Source: a bacterium
Lineage (GTDB): Bacteria > Pseudomonadota > Alphaproteobacteria > Rhizobiales > Aestuariivirgaceae
Assembly: GCA_022842165.1 (NCBI GenBank)
Contig: JALHQC010000006.1
Location: 59,155 to 123,154, forward strand
Reading direction: 5' to 3'
DNA: 64,000 nucleotides
Both the position numbers and the translations under genes were made by a program. The stretch's first letter is position 1; every line of letters begins with the position of its first letter. Below are positions 18,201-26,931 of this stretch, one piece after another. The notes below the pieces were generated by a model. It was not told the DNA's origin, ran no database searches, and worked only from the letters and a program-made list of their open reading frames with translations.

Positions 18201-18673
18201 CGCTCGACATCCGCGCAGCACAGCCGGGAGACGGCGTTGCCCTTCATGCCATGGTGATAGCGCTGGCCCAGTCGCATGGCTATGGGGATCATGTCGTTGC
18301 GACGCCCGCCGGCTATGAGGCCGCGCTGTTCCGCAATGAACCGATCATTGGCGCATTCATCGCCACGGTCGATGCCGTGCCGGCCGGATGCGCCATCTGG
18401 CACAGAAGTTTCAGCACCTTCCGGGGCTGCGAGACGATCTATCTCGAAGACCTGTCGGTGCTGCCGGAGTTCCGGCGCAAGGGCATCGCCAAGGCGCTTC
18501 TGAAGCGCATTGCCCGCCTTGCCGTGGAACGAGGGTGCCCCCAGGTCTATTGGCTGATGATGGGCTGGAACGATGGCGCGCGGCAACTCTATCTCGAGGC
18601 GGGTGCCGAGGTCGAGGACGGCAACTGCTTCTGCCGCCTCCATGGCGAGGCGCTGGAAAGGCTCGCCACATGA
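18197..18673 (+). CDS. GNAT family N-acetyltransferase
   Basis: A 158-residue acetyltransferase. The acetyl-CoA loop is in EDLSVLPEFRRKGIAKALL (about residues 81-99, RxxGxA motif), and LYLEAGAEVEDG is the usual C-terminal strand region. The start is a GTG that overlaps the TGA of the CPBP gene; a GGAGGG ribosome site precedes it, and no ATG exists upstream in frame. Its stop overlaps the folA ATG (ATGA). Substrate unknown; small amines or diamines are common for this subtype. Confidence 0.87.
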   Translation: MTLDIRAAQPGDGVALHAMVIALAQSHGYGDHVVATPAGYEAALFRNEPIIGAFIATVDAVPAGCAIWHRSFSTFRGCETIYLEDLSVLPEFRRKGIAKALLKRIARLAVERGCPQVYWLMMGWNDGARQLYLEAGAEVEDGNCFCRLHGEALERLAT

Positions 18674-19158
18674 TTTCCTTCGTCGTCGCCATGTCGCGGA
18701 ACGGCGTCATCGGGCGTGACGGCGGATTGCCGTGGCATATCTCGACCGATTTGAAGCGCTTCAAGGAAATCACCATGGGAAAGCCCGTGGTGATGGGCCG
18801 CAAGACCTGGGAAAGCCTTCCGAAAAGACCGTTGCCGGGCCGCCGCAACATCGTCATCACCCGGCAGAAAGGCTATGCCGCGGCAGGTGCGGATGTCGTC
18901 GGCACGCCGGAACAGGCCTTGAGACTCTGCGCGGGGGAGCCTGAGATCGCGGTCATCGGCGGCGGCGAAATCTACCGGCTGTTCTGGCCGATGGTCGACC
19001 GCCTCTATCTCACCGAGGTCGATCTCGACGTTTCCGGCGACACGCATTTTCCGGCCGTTGCACCGCAGGACTGGCGCGAAGTGGCGCGCGAGGTTCACCC
19101 CCGGGGGCCGAGGGACAGCGCCGCCTTCGTCCTCCGCACGCTCGACCGCGTCAGGTGA
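18670..19158 (+). CDS. folA: Dihydrofolate reductase
   Basis: A 162-residue dihydrofolate reductase that regenerates tetrahydrofolate with NADPH. Motifs seen are NGVIGRDGGLPWH (substrate loop), the active-site Asp in STDLKRFK, VVMGRKTWESLP and VIGGGEIY (cofactor site). It closes the thyA-CPBP-GNAT-folA operon, and pairing with thyA makes biochemical sense. Start fixed by the 4-bp overlap with the GNAT stop. Confidence 0.96.
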   Translation: MISFVVAMSRNGVIGRDGGLPWHISTDLKRFKEITMGKPVVMGRKTWESLPKRPLPGRRNIVITRQKGYAAAGADVVGTPEQALRLCAGEPEIAVIGGGEIYRLFWPMVDRLYLTEVDLDVSGDTHFPAVAPQDWREVAREVHPRGPRDSAAFVLRTLDRVR

Positions 19159-19182
19159 AACATTAAGTCTTTCTAATGCCGT

Positions 19183-19195
19183 GGACATTTTGTCC
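19183..19195. promoter_or_regulatory. Inverted repeat upstream of hflK
   Basis: GGACA-TTT-TGTCC lies 53 bp upstream of the hflK start, just before a CCTATAT hexamer-like element that could be a -10 box. Possible operator in the hflKC promoter; not proven. Confidence 0.3.
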
Positions 19196-19248
19196 CGTGC
19201 TACCTATATCGCAGCAGTATTCTCGCATGACAGAAGAAGGTGACATGA

Positions 19249-20343
19249 ATGCCGTGGAATTCCGAAGGCGGTGGCGGTAATCAGGGTCCGTGGGGCCAAG
19301 GCCCCTGGGGACAGGGCGGCGGTCCGAAGCGGCCAAACAATGGCGGCGGCGGTGGCCGCGGGCCAACGCCTCCCGATCTCGACGATCTGATCCGCAAGGG
19401 CCAGGACAAGCTGAAGCAGGTGCTGCCATCGGGCGGCGGGCGCTTCGGCTGGGCGCTGCCCGTCCTGCTGGTCGCGCTCTTCGTCATCTACAACAGCGTC
19501 TACCAGGTGCAGCCGGATGAGCGCGGCGTCGTGTTGCGCTTCGGCGAATATTCGCGCACCGCCGAACCTGGCCTCCACTTCGCGCTGTGGCCGGTCGAGA
19601 CCATGGAAAAGCCGCGGGTTGGCGCGGTCCGCCAGATCAACATCGGCACCGAGGACAATGAAGGCCAGATGCTGACCGCCGACAAGAACATCCTCGGCGT
19701 TCCCTTCTCGGTGTTCTGGCGCATCAACGATCCCAAGAACTTCCTGTTCAACGTCGCCGATCCCGAACGCACCATCCGCTCGATCTCGCAGAGCGCCATG
19801 CGCGAGGTCGTCGGCCAGACGCGCGCCCAGCAGGTGCTGACCACCGGCAAGAACGCCGTCGAAGCACAGGTGATGACCATCACCCAGACGCTGCTCGACG
19901 AGTATGCCTCGGGCGTCACGGTGACGTCGGTCAACCTGGGCGCGGTGCAGCCGCCGCGCGAAGTGGCCAACGCCTTCGCGGAAGTGGTGCGTGCCGGCCA
20001 GAACCAGCAGCAGCTGATCAACGAGGCCGAACAGTACCGCAACCAGCAGGTCCGCCTCGCGGAAGGTGAAGCGGCCAAGCTGGTCGAGGATGCGAGCGGC
20101 TACAAGGCCCGCGTCGTTGCCGAGGCGGAAGGCGAAGCAGCCCGCTTCCTCTCCGTCTACGAGCAGTACAGGAACGCCCAAGGCGTGACGCGCGAACGCA
20201 TCTTCCTGGAAACCATGGAAGCGATCCTTGGCAACACCAACAAGATCGTGATCGAGGAAGGCGCCAATGGCCAGGGCGTGGTGCCCTATCTGCCGCTTCC
20301 CGAAATCCAGAAGCGGACCACCACCGCCACGCCGCAGAACTGA
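19249..20343 (+). CDS. hflK: FtsH protease modulator HflK
   Basis: A 364-residue SPFH protein. A Gly/Pro/Asn-rich cytoplasmic N-terminus (1-60) is followed by one membrane segment (about 65-82) and an SPFH/Band 7 domain (QPDERGVVLRFGEYSRT onward) with a C-terminal helical part. With HflC it forms a large periplasmic cage around the FtsH protease and controls membrane-protein turnover. HflC follows after 16 bp. Confidence 0.95.
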   Translation: MPWNSEGGGGNQGPWGQGPWGQGGGPKRPNNGGGGGRGPTPPDLDDLIRKGQDKLKQVLPSGGGRFGWALPVLLVALFVIYNSVYQVQPDERGVVLRFGEYSRTAEPGLHFALWPVETMEKPRVGAVRQINIGTEDNEGQMLTADKNILGVPFSVFWRINDPKNFLFNVADPERTIRSISQSAMREVVGQTRAQQVLTTGKNAVEAQVMTITQTLLDEYASGVTVTSVNLGAVQPPREVANAFAEVVRAGQNQQQLINEAEQYRNQQVRLAEGEAAKLVEDASGYKARVVAEAEGEAARFLSVYEQYRNAQGVTRERIFLETMEAILGNTNKIVIEEGANGQGVVPYLPLPEIQKRTTTATPQN

Positions 20344-20359
20344 TCGAGGACCTGAGAAC

Positions 20360-21304
20360 ATGAGCGCTACGAAAAGCATTCTCGGCATTCTGGCGGCAGC
20401 GATCGCCATACTGCTGTACCTCTCCTACTTCGTCGTCAATGAAAAGGAAAAGGCGCTGGTCCTGCGCTTCGGTGAAATCAACCGCACCGTCGAGCAGCCT
20501 GGCCTCTATTTCAAGCTGCCCTTCGCCGATACGGTCACCATGATCGAGGACCGCATCATCATCTGGGAAAACAACGACCGCCCGGTGCAGGACGTCGCCT
20601 CCCAGGTCTATATCGTCGATGCGATCACGCTGGCCCGCATCAAGGATGCGCGGCTGTTCCGCGAAACCCTCGGCGCCGACCTGATGCAGGCGGAAGCCCG
20701 CATCTCGGCCCGTCTCGACGCGGCACTGCGCCAGACCTATGGCCGCCGTTCCTTCGATGCGGCCCTGTCGTCGGACCGCGCGGTGATGATGCGCGAAATC
20801 CGCGACGCGCTGCGCGAGGAGGCCGACACGCTCGGGATCGAGATCGTCGACGTGCGCGTGCGCCGCACCGACCTGAGCGAAAACGTGCTGGAACAGACCT
20901 ACCGCCGCATGGAATCCGAGCGGAACGCGCTGGCCCAGGACATCCGCTCGCAGGGCGAGGCGACCAAGACCCGCATGAACGCCGAGACCGACCGCACCTA
21001 CACGGTGAAGCTGGCCGAAGCCCGCAAGCAGGCGGAAATTCTCCGCGGTGAAGGCGACGGCGAGCGCAACCGCGTATTCGCGCAGGCCTTCCAGCAGGAC
21101 CCCGAGTTCTTCAGCTTCTACCGCTCGATGCAGGCCTATGCGAAGAGCCTCGCCAGCGACGGGACGACGCTGGTCCTGAAACCCAGTTCGGAGTTCTTCA
21201 AGTACTTCGGCACCCAGACTCCGGCGGCCACCGCGACGGACCAGGCGCCTCAACCGGCACCCGCGCAACCGGTGCAAGCGGCGCCCGTACAGCCGGTGCA
21301 ATGA
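20360..21304 (+). CDS. hflC: FtsH protease modulator HflC
   Basis: A 314-residue SPFH partner of HflK. One N-terminal membrane segment (about residues 5-24) is followed by VVNEKEKALVLRFGEINRTVEQPGLYF, the start of the SPFH domain. The C-terminus is an Ala/Pro/Gln-rich tail with QPAPAQPVQAAPVQPVQ, unusual compared with the E. coli protein. The stop overlaps the ATG of the DUF2065 gene. Confidence 0.95.
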   Translation: MSATKSILGILAAAIAILLYLSYFVVNEKEKALVLRFGEINRTVEQPGLYFKLPFADTVTMIEDRIIIWENNDRPVQDVASQVYIVDAITLARIKDARLFRETLGADLMQAEARISARLDAALRQTYGRRSFDAALSSDRAVMMREIRDALREEADTLGIEIVDVRVRRTDLSENVLEQTYRRMESERNALAQDIRSQGEATKTRMNAETDRTYTVKLAEARKQAEILRGEGDGERNRVFAQAFQQDPEFFSFYRSMQAYAKSLASDGTTLVLKPSSEFFKYFGTQTPAATATDQAPQPAPAQPVQAAPVQPVQ

Positions 21305-21498
21305 TACCTGAACTGCTGATGGCCCTCGGTCTCGTACTGGTGATCGAGGGCCTTCTTTATGCCTTGGTTCCGGGGCACTTGAAAGCCATGATGCTGTCGT
21401 TCCAGAAACTTTCCGACGACCAGTTGCGTATTGGGGGAGTGGCCGCCATGGCGGTGGGCGTGGTGATCGTGTGGGTGGTGCGAAGCGTATTCCTCTGA
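21301..21498 (+). CDS. DUF2065 family membrane protein, 65 aa
   Basis: A 65-residue protein with two hydrophobic segments (about 3-22 and 45-63). It matches DUF2065, the small membrane protein commonly encoded right after hflC. The ATGA overlap with hflC implies translational coupling. It may be a minor part of the HflKC-FtsH complex; no direct evidence is visible. Confidence 0.88.
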   Translation: MIPELLMALGLVLVIEGLLYALVPGHLKAMMLSFQKLSDDQLRIGGVAAMAVGVVIVWVVRSVFL

Positions 21499-21522
21499 TC
21501 CGATGTTTTGGAGAGCGATGAC

Positions 21523-23049
21523 ATGAGCGGCAAGTTCTTGAAGGTGCGCGGCGTTAAGGCGCTTGGTGTTGGCATCGTGGCGCTGGGTCTGGCGTCGGGA
21601 CTGGTGGCCGCGCAGGAATCGCCCGTCATCAACCAGGGCAACACGCTCACTCCCACGCAGCCGCAGCTTCAGGAACTGCCGTCGGTTGCCGACCTTGCCG
21701 ACAGGCTGCTTCCCGCCGTCGTCGAGATCACCATCGAATCCAAGGGCGTTTCCGCCGCGCCGCGGCTTCCCACGCCGCCGGGTGGAGAAGAGAACTCGCC
21801 CTTCAAGGATTTCTTCGACGATTTCCTCAAGCGCCAGGGCGAGGACAATGAACCCCGCCCGATGACCTCGATGGGCTCGGGCTTCGTGGTCGATGCCTCT
21901 GGCCTCATCGTCACTAACAATCATGTGGTGGAGGGGGCCGAGACGATCGAAGTCCACCTGCAGGACGATACGATCCTCAAGGCCGAACTGGTCGGCCGCG
22001 ACCCCAAGACCGACCTCGCCGTGCTGCGCGTCAAGGCCGACAAGCCGCTGCCCATCGTCAGCTTCGGCGACAGCGACAAGCTCAGGATCGGCGAGTGGGT
22101 GATGGCGATCGGCAATCCCTTCGGGCTTGGCGGCTCGGTGTCGCTCGGCATCGTGTCGGCGCGCAACCGCGACATCAGCGCCGGCCCCTATGATGATTTC
22201 ATCCAGACGGACGCCGCCATCAACAAGGGTAATTCCGGCGGGCCGCTGTTCAATCTTCGCGGCGAGGTGATGGGCATCAACACGGCGATCTTCTCGCCGT
22301 CGGGCGGCTCCGTCGGTATCGGCTTCTCGGTTCCGGCCAACACCGCGCGCAACGTGATCGACCAGCTCGTCAAGTTCGGCGAAACGCGGCGCGGCTGGCT
22401 GGGTGTCAAGATCCAGTCGGTCACCGACGACATCGCCGAGACCATGAACCTGCCCCGCCCACGCGGCGCGCTGATCGCCGATGTGACGCCGACCGGACCC
22501 GCCGAGAAAGCCGGGATCCAGTCCGGCGACGTCGTCATCGAGTTCAACGGCCGTCCGGTCAATTCGATGCGCGATCTGCCGAAGATCGTCGCCGAAACCG
22601 AGATCGGCAAGCAGGTGCCGGTGAAGGTTCTGCGCAAGGGTCAGGAAATGACCGTGATGGCCGAAGTGGGCCGCCTCGAGGACGGCGAGAAGATGGCGTC
22701 CGCCGCAACCCCCGGCCAGAGCGACCAGGCGGCACCCGCCGTGCTCACCGTTCTCGGCATGACGGTGAGTTCGATGACGGACGAACTCCGCACCCAGTAC
22801 ACGATCGACAAGGACATCAAGGGCGCGGTCATCACCGAAGTCGCCCAGGATGGTGCCGCGGCCGAGAAGCGCCTCGAGCCGGGCGACGTCATCACCGAGG
22901 CCGGCGAGCAGGAAGTGATGGGTGCCGCCGATATTTCGGCGCGGATCGCGGAGGCCGAAAAGGCCGGCAAGAACTCGATCCTGCTGCTCGTCGCCAAGGG
23001 TGGCAAGCAGGGCGAGATGCGCTTCATTGCCATCAAGCTGAAGAAGTAG
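21523..23049 (+). CDS. Periplasmic serine protease DegP/DegQ (HtrA)
   Basis: A 508-residue HtrA protease with a signal peptide ending near LVAAQ. The triad is His134 (NNHVVEG), Asp164 (KTDLAVL) and Ser238 (GNSGGPLFN); two PDZ domains follow (about 290-380 and 410-500). It degrades or refolds misfolded envelope proteins. The ATG at 21523 is chosen over a TTG 15 nt upstream. Being next to hflKC puts membrane and periplasmic quality control in one cluster. Confidence 0.94.
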   Translation: MSGKFLKVRGVKALGVGIVALGLASGLVAAQESPVINQGNTLTPTQPQLQELPSVADLADRLLPAVVEITIESKGVSAAPRLPTPPGGEENSPFKDFFDDFLKRQGEDNEPRPMTSMGSGFVVDASGLIVTNNHVVEGAETIEVHLQDDTILKAELVGRDPKTDLAVLRVKADKPLPIVSFGDSDKLRIGEWVMAIGNPFGLGGSVSLGIVSARNRDISAGPYDDFIQTDAAINKGNSGGPLFNLRGEVMGINTAIFSPSGGSVGIGFSVPANTARNVIDQLVKFGETRRGWLGVKIQSVTDDIAETMNLPRPRGALIADVTPTGPAEKAGIQSGDVVIEFNGRPVNSMRDLPKIVAETEIGKQVPVKVLRKGQEMTVMAEVGRLEDGEKMASAATPGQSDQAAPAVLTVLGMTVSSMTDELRTQYTIDKDIKGAVITEVAQDGAAAEKRLEPGDVITEAGEQEVMGAADISARIAEAEKAGKNSILLLVAKGGKQGEMRFIAIKLKK

Positions 23050-23065
23050 CGCCGGGCCTTCAGTA

Positions 23066-23109
23066 GCCGCCGCAGCTGCCGGTTTACAAGCTGGCGGCCG
23101 GGGTGTTTT
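23066..23109 (+). terminator. Probable terminator after degP
   Basis: A hairpin with arms GCCGCC(GC)AGCT and AGCTGGCGGC, an 11-nt loop and a short TTTT downstream. The bulge and short T-run make it imperfect. Confidence 0.45.
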
Positions 23110-23118
23110 ATCAGCCCC

Positions 23119-24324
23119 ATGTCGAAAGTCCTCCGTCCATTGCTGGCTGTGGCGGCGCTTTTGCTTGGGGCGGTGGCGGCACTTGCCGGCGAGCGGGTGG
23201 CGCTCGTCATCGGCAATGGCCGCTACGAGGGTACGGCGCCGCTCACCAATCCGGTCAACGATGCGCGCGACGTGGCCCAAAAGCTCGAGGCGCTGGGCTT
23301 CACCGTCGTCTCGGGCTTTGACCTCGGCAAGCGCGAGATGGAACTGAAGATCGGCGCCTTCTCGGACCTGATCGAGGGCGCGGAAGCCAGCCTCGTCTAT
23401 TTCGCGGGCCATGGCGTGTCCGATCGCGGCGGCCGCAATTTCCTCGTCCCCGTCGACGGCCATCTCGATGCGCCGGGCAAGCTGAAGTTCGAATCGATCG
23501 CCATCGACGACATCGCCGAACTGATGAGCCAGCAGACGGCGGTGAGCATCCTCATCCTCGATGCCTGCCGCAACAATCCATTCGCGCGCGCACCGCAAGG
23601 CACGCGTGGCGCGGCCGATGCTTCCGCGGGGCTTGCCGCCGGCAATTCCTATGCCGGCACCTATACGATCTATTCGGCCCAGCCCGGCGCGGTTGCCCTC
23701 GACGGCACGGGCCGCAATTCGCCCTTCGCCGCAGCACTGCTCAAGCATATGGCGACACCCGGCATCACCGTCGAAACCATGATGGGGCTGGTCAAGACCG
23801 ACGTGATGGCCGAGACCAACGGCTTTCAGGAGCCTGATGCCAGCGGGCTGCTGGGCAAGCCGTTCAACCTGGTGACGGGAGCGGAGGTGGCCACCCGCGC
23901 CATCGCAGCGCCCGATGCGGCGGAAACTCCGGCGGTCCCCGGCATCGCGGAACAGGCGCAGATCCGGCAGTTCATCGAAAGCGAGTATCTCGATCCGGAC
24001 ATCGTCAACCTCGAAGCCACCATCGCGCGGGTCTATATGCCCGAGGCCAATGTCTTCGGCACTTTTGCCAACCAGCAGGAAATCCTGCTGCTGAAGAAGG
24101 GGTTCTTCGACCAGTTCCTGCGTTGGGAGCTGAGCCTCTATCCGGGCACGCTGGAAATCACCTTCGCTAGCGAGAAGAAAGCCCGCGCCGTTTTCGTCCT
24201 CAAATATGTCTATTGGCCGAAAGCAAAGCCGGATACGCCGGCCGAGGGGAATTTCAAGGCCGCACTTGATCTCGTCGAGCAGGATGGCCGCTGGAAGATC
24301 CAGTCCGAAGCGGCGGTCAACTGA
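23119..24324 (+). CDS. Secreted caspase-like (C14) protein
   Basis: A 401-residue protein with a signal peptide ending at ALAGE (about residue 24) and a caspase/metacaspase-type p20 domain. The catalytic dyad is His98 in YFAGHGV and Cys150 in LDACRNNPF. After about residue 290 comes a separate domain of unknown type (IRQFIESEYLDPDIVNLEATIARVY onward) rich in aromatic residues, perhaps a substrate-binding module. It is probably periplasmic. It follows degP and is convergent with serB, 7 bp apart. Confidence 0.85.
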   Translation: MSKVLRPLLAVAALLLGAVAALAGERVALVIGNGRYEGTAPLTNPVNDARDVAQKLEALGFTVVSGFDLGKREMELKIGAFSDLIEGAEASLVYFAGHGVSDRGGRNFLVPVDGHLDAPGKLKFESIAIDDIAELMSQQTAVSILILDACRNNPFARAPQGTRGAADASAGLAAGNSYAGTYTIYSAQPGAVALDGTGRNSPFAAALLKHMATPGITVETMMGLVKTDVMAETNGFQEPDASGLLGKPFNLVTGAEVATRAIAAPDAAETPAVPGIAEQAQIRQFIESEYLDPDIVNLEATIARVYMPEANVFGTFANQQEILLLKKGFFDQFLRWELSLYPGTLEITFASEKKARAVFVLKYVYWPKAKPDTPAEGNFKAALDLVEQDGRWKIQSEAAVN

Positions 24325-24331
24325 AGGCGGG

Positions 24332-25198
24332 TCAGTTCACGAATTCGGAAGCCTTGTAACCTTGGAGATAGAGAAGCGCCGTCAGGTCGGCGTGGTCGAT
24401 GGCGATCCTCGCCTGTTCGCGCACCTTGGGCTTGGCGTGCAGCGCCACGCCCATGCCGGCTTCCAGCAGCATTGGAATGTCGTTCGCCCCATCGCCCACC
24501 GCCACCGCATGTTCCGGCGAGACGCCAAGCCGTGAGGCGATGCGGCGCAGGGCGTCGACCTTGGCCTGCTGGCCGAGGATCGGCACGCCCACTTCGCCTG
24601 TCAGCCGGCCATCGCGGATGATCAGGTCATTGGCCTGGTTCTCGTCGAATCCCAGTTCGGCGGCGACCCGCGAGGTAAACGGCGTGAAGCCGCCGGAAAC
24701 GAGTGCCGTATGGGCGCCCGCCGCCTTCATGGTGGCAATCAGCGTCCGCCCGCCCGGCATGTAGGTGATCCGTTCACGGACGATCTGGCCGATCACCGAT
24801 TCTTCGAGGCCGCGGAGGAGGCCGACGCGCTCCTTCAGTGCGCCCTCGAAATCGAGCTCGCCCCGCATGGCGCGGATGGTGATATCCTTGATGCGCTCGC
24901 CCACGCCCGCCACGACGCCCAGCTCGTCGATACATTCCTGCTGGATCATGGTCGAATCCATATCGGCAATGAGGAGCCGCTTGCGGCGGTTCTCCGCCGG
25001 AACGACATTGGCGTCGATCGGCAGCCTCGCGATTTCCGCCCGGAACCGCGGTAGCTGTTCGAACACCGGAACTTCCAGCGCCTCGCCGTCCGACAGCCAT
25101 TGCGGGTTCCTGCCGCCGGCATCGTGCAAGCGGGATAACACATCGCTTCCGATTGCGCGCGAGCCGGGGGCTGCTATGAGAATGAGAAGCGAATCCAT
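24332..25198 (-). CDS. serB: Phosphoserine phosphatase SerB
   Basis: A 288-residue HAD-family phosphatase, the last step of serine synthesis. The nucleophile motif IADMDSTMIQQECIDEL has Asp79 and Asp81; VSGGFTPFT (motif II) and GDGANDIPMLLEAGMGVAL (motif III/IV) follow. The N-terminal 70 residues are the regulatory extension seen in long SerB. The start codon abuts the divergent miaA start (CATATG, no gap). Confidence 0.95.
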   Translation of the reverse strand: MDSLLILIAAPGSRAIGSDVLSRLHDAGGRNPQWLSDGEALEVPVFEQLPRFRAEIARLPIDANVVPAENRRKRLLIADMDSTMIQQECIDELGVVAGVGERIKDITIRAMRGELDFEGALKERVGLLRGLEESVIGQIVRERITYMPGGRTLIATMKAAGAHTALVSGGFTPFTSRVAAELGFDENQANDLIIRDGRLTGEVGVPILGQQAKVDALRRIASRLGVSPEHAVAVGDGANDIPMLLEAGMGVALHAKPKVREQARIAIDHADLTALLYLQGYKASEFVN

Positions 25199-26068
25199 AT
25201 GACCGGCAACTTTCAAAAACGCGCGCTGCTTATTGCAGGCCCCACCGCCAGCGGCAAGTCCGCGCTGGCGCTCGATCTGGCGCGGAAATGGAACGGCGTC
25301 ATCATCAATGCCGATGCGCTGCAGGTCTATCAGCCCTTGCGCATTCTCTCCGCCCGGCCGACGGCCGAGGAGGAAGCAGCCGCGCCGCACCGGCTTTACG
25401 GCCATGTAGGCCCCAAGGCGCAGTTCTCGGTGGCGCGCTGGCTGAAGGAAGCCCGGCTCGAGATCGAGGCGACATGGGAGCGCGGCCTCTATCCCATCAT
25501 CACCGGCGGCACCGGCCTCTATTTCCGGGCGCTGGAGAAGGGGCTGGCGCCGGTGCCGGAAATTCCTGCCGACATCAGAGCCCATTGGCGGAGCTTCGAG
25601 GGCGATCTCCACGCCGAGCTCTGGCAGCGCGACCAGGAGATGGCCAGCCGCCTGCTGCCGACCGACCGGCAGCGGCTGGTGCGCGCGCTGGAGGTGGTCG
25701 ACGCGACGGGAGTATCCCTTCTCGAATGGCAGCGGGACGGCCAGTCGATGGCGCCATTGGCGGGGGTCGAGGTCGAGCGCATCTTCATGGAGGTGCCGCG
25801 GGACGAGCTCTACGCCCGCGCCGAGCTTCGCTTCGACCAGATGCTGCGGGCAGGGGCGCTGGACGAGGTGCGCCCGCTCATGGGGCTCGATCCGGTGCTT
25901 CCGATGATGCGGGCGATCGGCGTGCCGGAGCTTCTCGCCCATCTCCGGGGCGAAGTGACGCTCGAAGACGCCACGGCCAAGGCCAAGACCGCGACCCGCC
26001 AATACATCAAGCGCCAGCTCACCTGGTGGCGAGGCCAGATGGCCCACTGGCGGGAGTTACCGGCTTGA
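25199..26068 (+). CDS. miaA: tRNA dimethylallyltransferase
   Basis: A 289-residue MiaA that isopentenylates A37 in tRNAs reading UNN codons. The P-loop GPTASGKS (residues 14-21), NADALQVYQPLRILSARP, and TGGTGLYFRALEKGLAPVP motifs are clear. Its ATG follows directly on the serB ATG on the other strand, and only a weak GAGAAG ribosome site is present upstream, within serB. Confidence 0.95.
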   Translation: MTGNFQKRALLIAGPTASGKSALALDLARKWNGVIINADALQVYQPLRILSARPTAEEEAAAPHRLYGHVGPKAQFSVARWLKEARLEIEATWERGLYPIITGGTGLYFRALEKGLAPVPEIPADIRAHWRSFEGDLHAELWQRDQEMASRLLPTDRQRLVRALEVVDATGVSLLEWQRDGQSMAPLAGVEVERIFMEVPRDELYARAELRFDQMLRAGALDEVRPLMGLDPVLPMMRAIGVPELLAHLRGEVTLEDATAKAKTATRQYIKRQLTWWRGQMAHWRELPA

Positions 26069-26115
26069 CTGCTTGAAGGATGCGCAAGGGGCCGGGGCAT
26101 GTTATATAGACCGGC

Positions 26116-26715
26116 ATGAACACGCATTTCCGTCCCGCTGGACTGCCCCTCACCACGCAGGCTGCCGAAGGTCTGGCGCGCCGGCTGTGGACGGTCGCCG
26201 AAATTGAAGCGATGGTGGCAGCCGGCATCCTGCTGGAAGACGAGCGTTTCGAGCTGATTGATGGAGAAGTGGTTCCCATGCCGGCAAAAGGCAGCAGGCA
26301 TGAGAGCTATAAGGCGGCACTGATCGATCACTGGTTCCGGCACAAGTCAAACGCCTATCGCATCATTCCTGAAACCACATTCCGGCTCGGAGTCAGCACC
26401 TTTCTGGAACCCGACTTCCTGTTCTACGACAGCCGCAGCAAGGTCTCGGAAATCTCGCCTGCCACATCGCTTCTGGCAGTCGAAGTTGCCGATACAACAC
26501 TTGCCTACGACAAGGGGCGGAAAGCCCAGATCTACGCCCGTTTCGGCGTGAAGGCCCTGTGGGTGATCGACGTCGGCACGCTGGAAACCTTCATTTTCGG
26601 CGATCCTGCGGAAGACGGCTACCGGAATATGCATGTGGTGAGGCCTGACGAAACTCTCGCTCCGGCCTTCGCCCCGGAACTGGCGGTAAAGCTCGCCGAA
26701 CTGGCCGAGTTCTGA
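26116..26715 (+). CDS. Uma2 family endonuclease-like protein
   Basis: A 199-residue Uma2 (DUF820) protein. The PD-(D/E)XK-like core is suggested by ERFELIDGEVVPMP, EPDFLFYDSRS and LLAVEVADTTLAYDKGRKAQIYARFGVKALWVID. Family members are mostly cyanobacterial and their role is unknown, with transposon or defence links proposed. Here it is a single gene between miaA and the ilv leader. Confidence 0.85.
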   Translation: MNTHFRPAGLPLTTQAAEGLARRLWTVAEIEAMVAAGILLEDERFELIDGEVVPMPAKGSRHESYKAALIDHWFRHKSNAYRIIPETTFRLGVSTFLEPDFLFYDSRSKVSEISPATSLLAVEVADTTLAYDKGRKAQIYARFGVKALWVIDVGTLETFIFGDPAEDGYRNMHVVRPDETLAPAFAPELAVKLAELAEF

Positions 26716-26735
26716 GAGGCGATCCGGCATCGCCC

Positions 26736-26763
26736 TTGACTTTTCCGCTCACCGCCTTAGAAC
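26736..26763 (+). promoter_or_regulatory. Promoter of the ilvB leader
   Basis: TTGACT (26736-26741), 16 bp, then TAGAAC (26758-26763). Transcription would start at about 26770, at or 1-2 nt before the ATG of the leader peptide at 26772, so the leader is probably leaderless. Confidence 0.5.
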
Positions 26764-26771
26764 CTCGACCC

Positions 26772-26819
26772 ATGAACAGCATTCTCGTAGTAGGACCGCG
26801 CAACGCCGGGGAGGGTTAA
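26772..26819 (+). CDS. ilv attenuator leader peptide, 15 aa
   Basis: A 15-codon ORF encoding MNSILVVGPRNAGEG. Ile, Leu, Val, Val in succession are the regulatory codons expected of a branched-chain attenuator. It ends in TAA within a perfect palindrome, and it is followed by a terminator before ilvB. No ribosome site can exist if transcription begins at the ATG, as known for some alphaproteobacterial leader peptides such as trpL. Confidence 0.8.
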   Translation: MNSILVVGPRNAGEG

Positions 26820-26874
26820 CCCTCCAGGAACTGGTGGTGTTGCGCGGAATCAGGCTCCCTCGGGGGCCTTTTTT
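26796..26874 (+). promoter_or_regulatory. ilvB transcription attenuator
   Basis: Stem 1 is CCGCGCAACGCC (26796-26807) with GGTGTTGCGCGG (26836-26847). Inside it is the 16-bp palindrome GGAGGGTTAACCCTCC (26810-26825). The terminator is GGCTCC-CTCG-GGGGCC (26853-26868) followed by TTTTTT. A ribosome stalled on the Ile/Leu/Val codons would cover the 5' arm of stem 1 and change downstream folding. The antiterminator pairing was not resolved by eye. Confidence 0.8.
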
Positions 26875-26931
26875 ATTGCCTGAAAGCGACAGGCGTGTTT
26901 GACGGAATATGACAGGATCAAGAGGTTTGAG

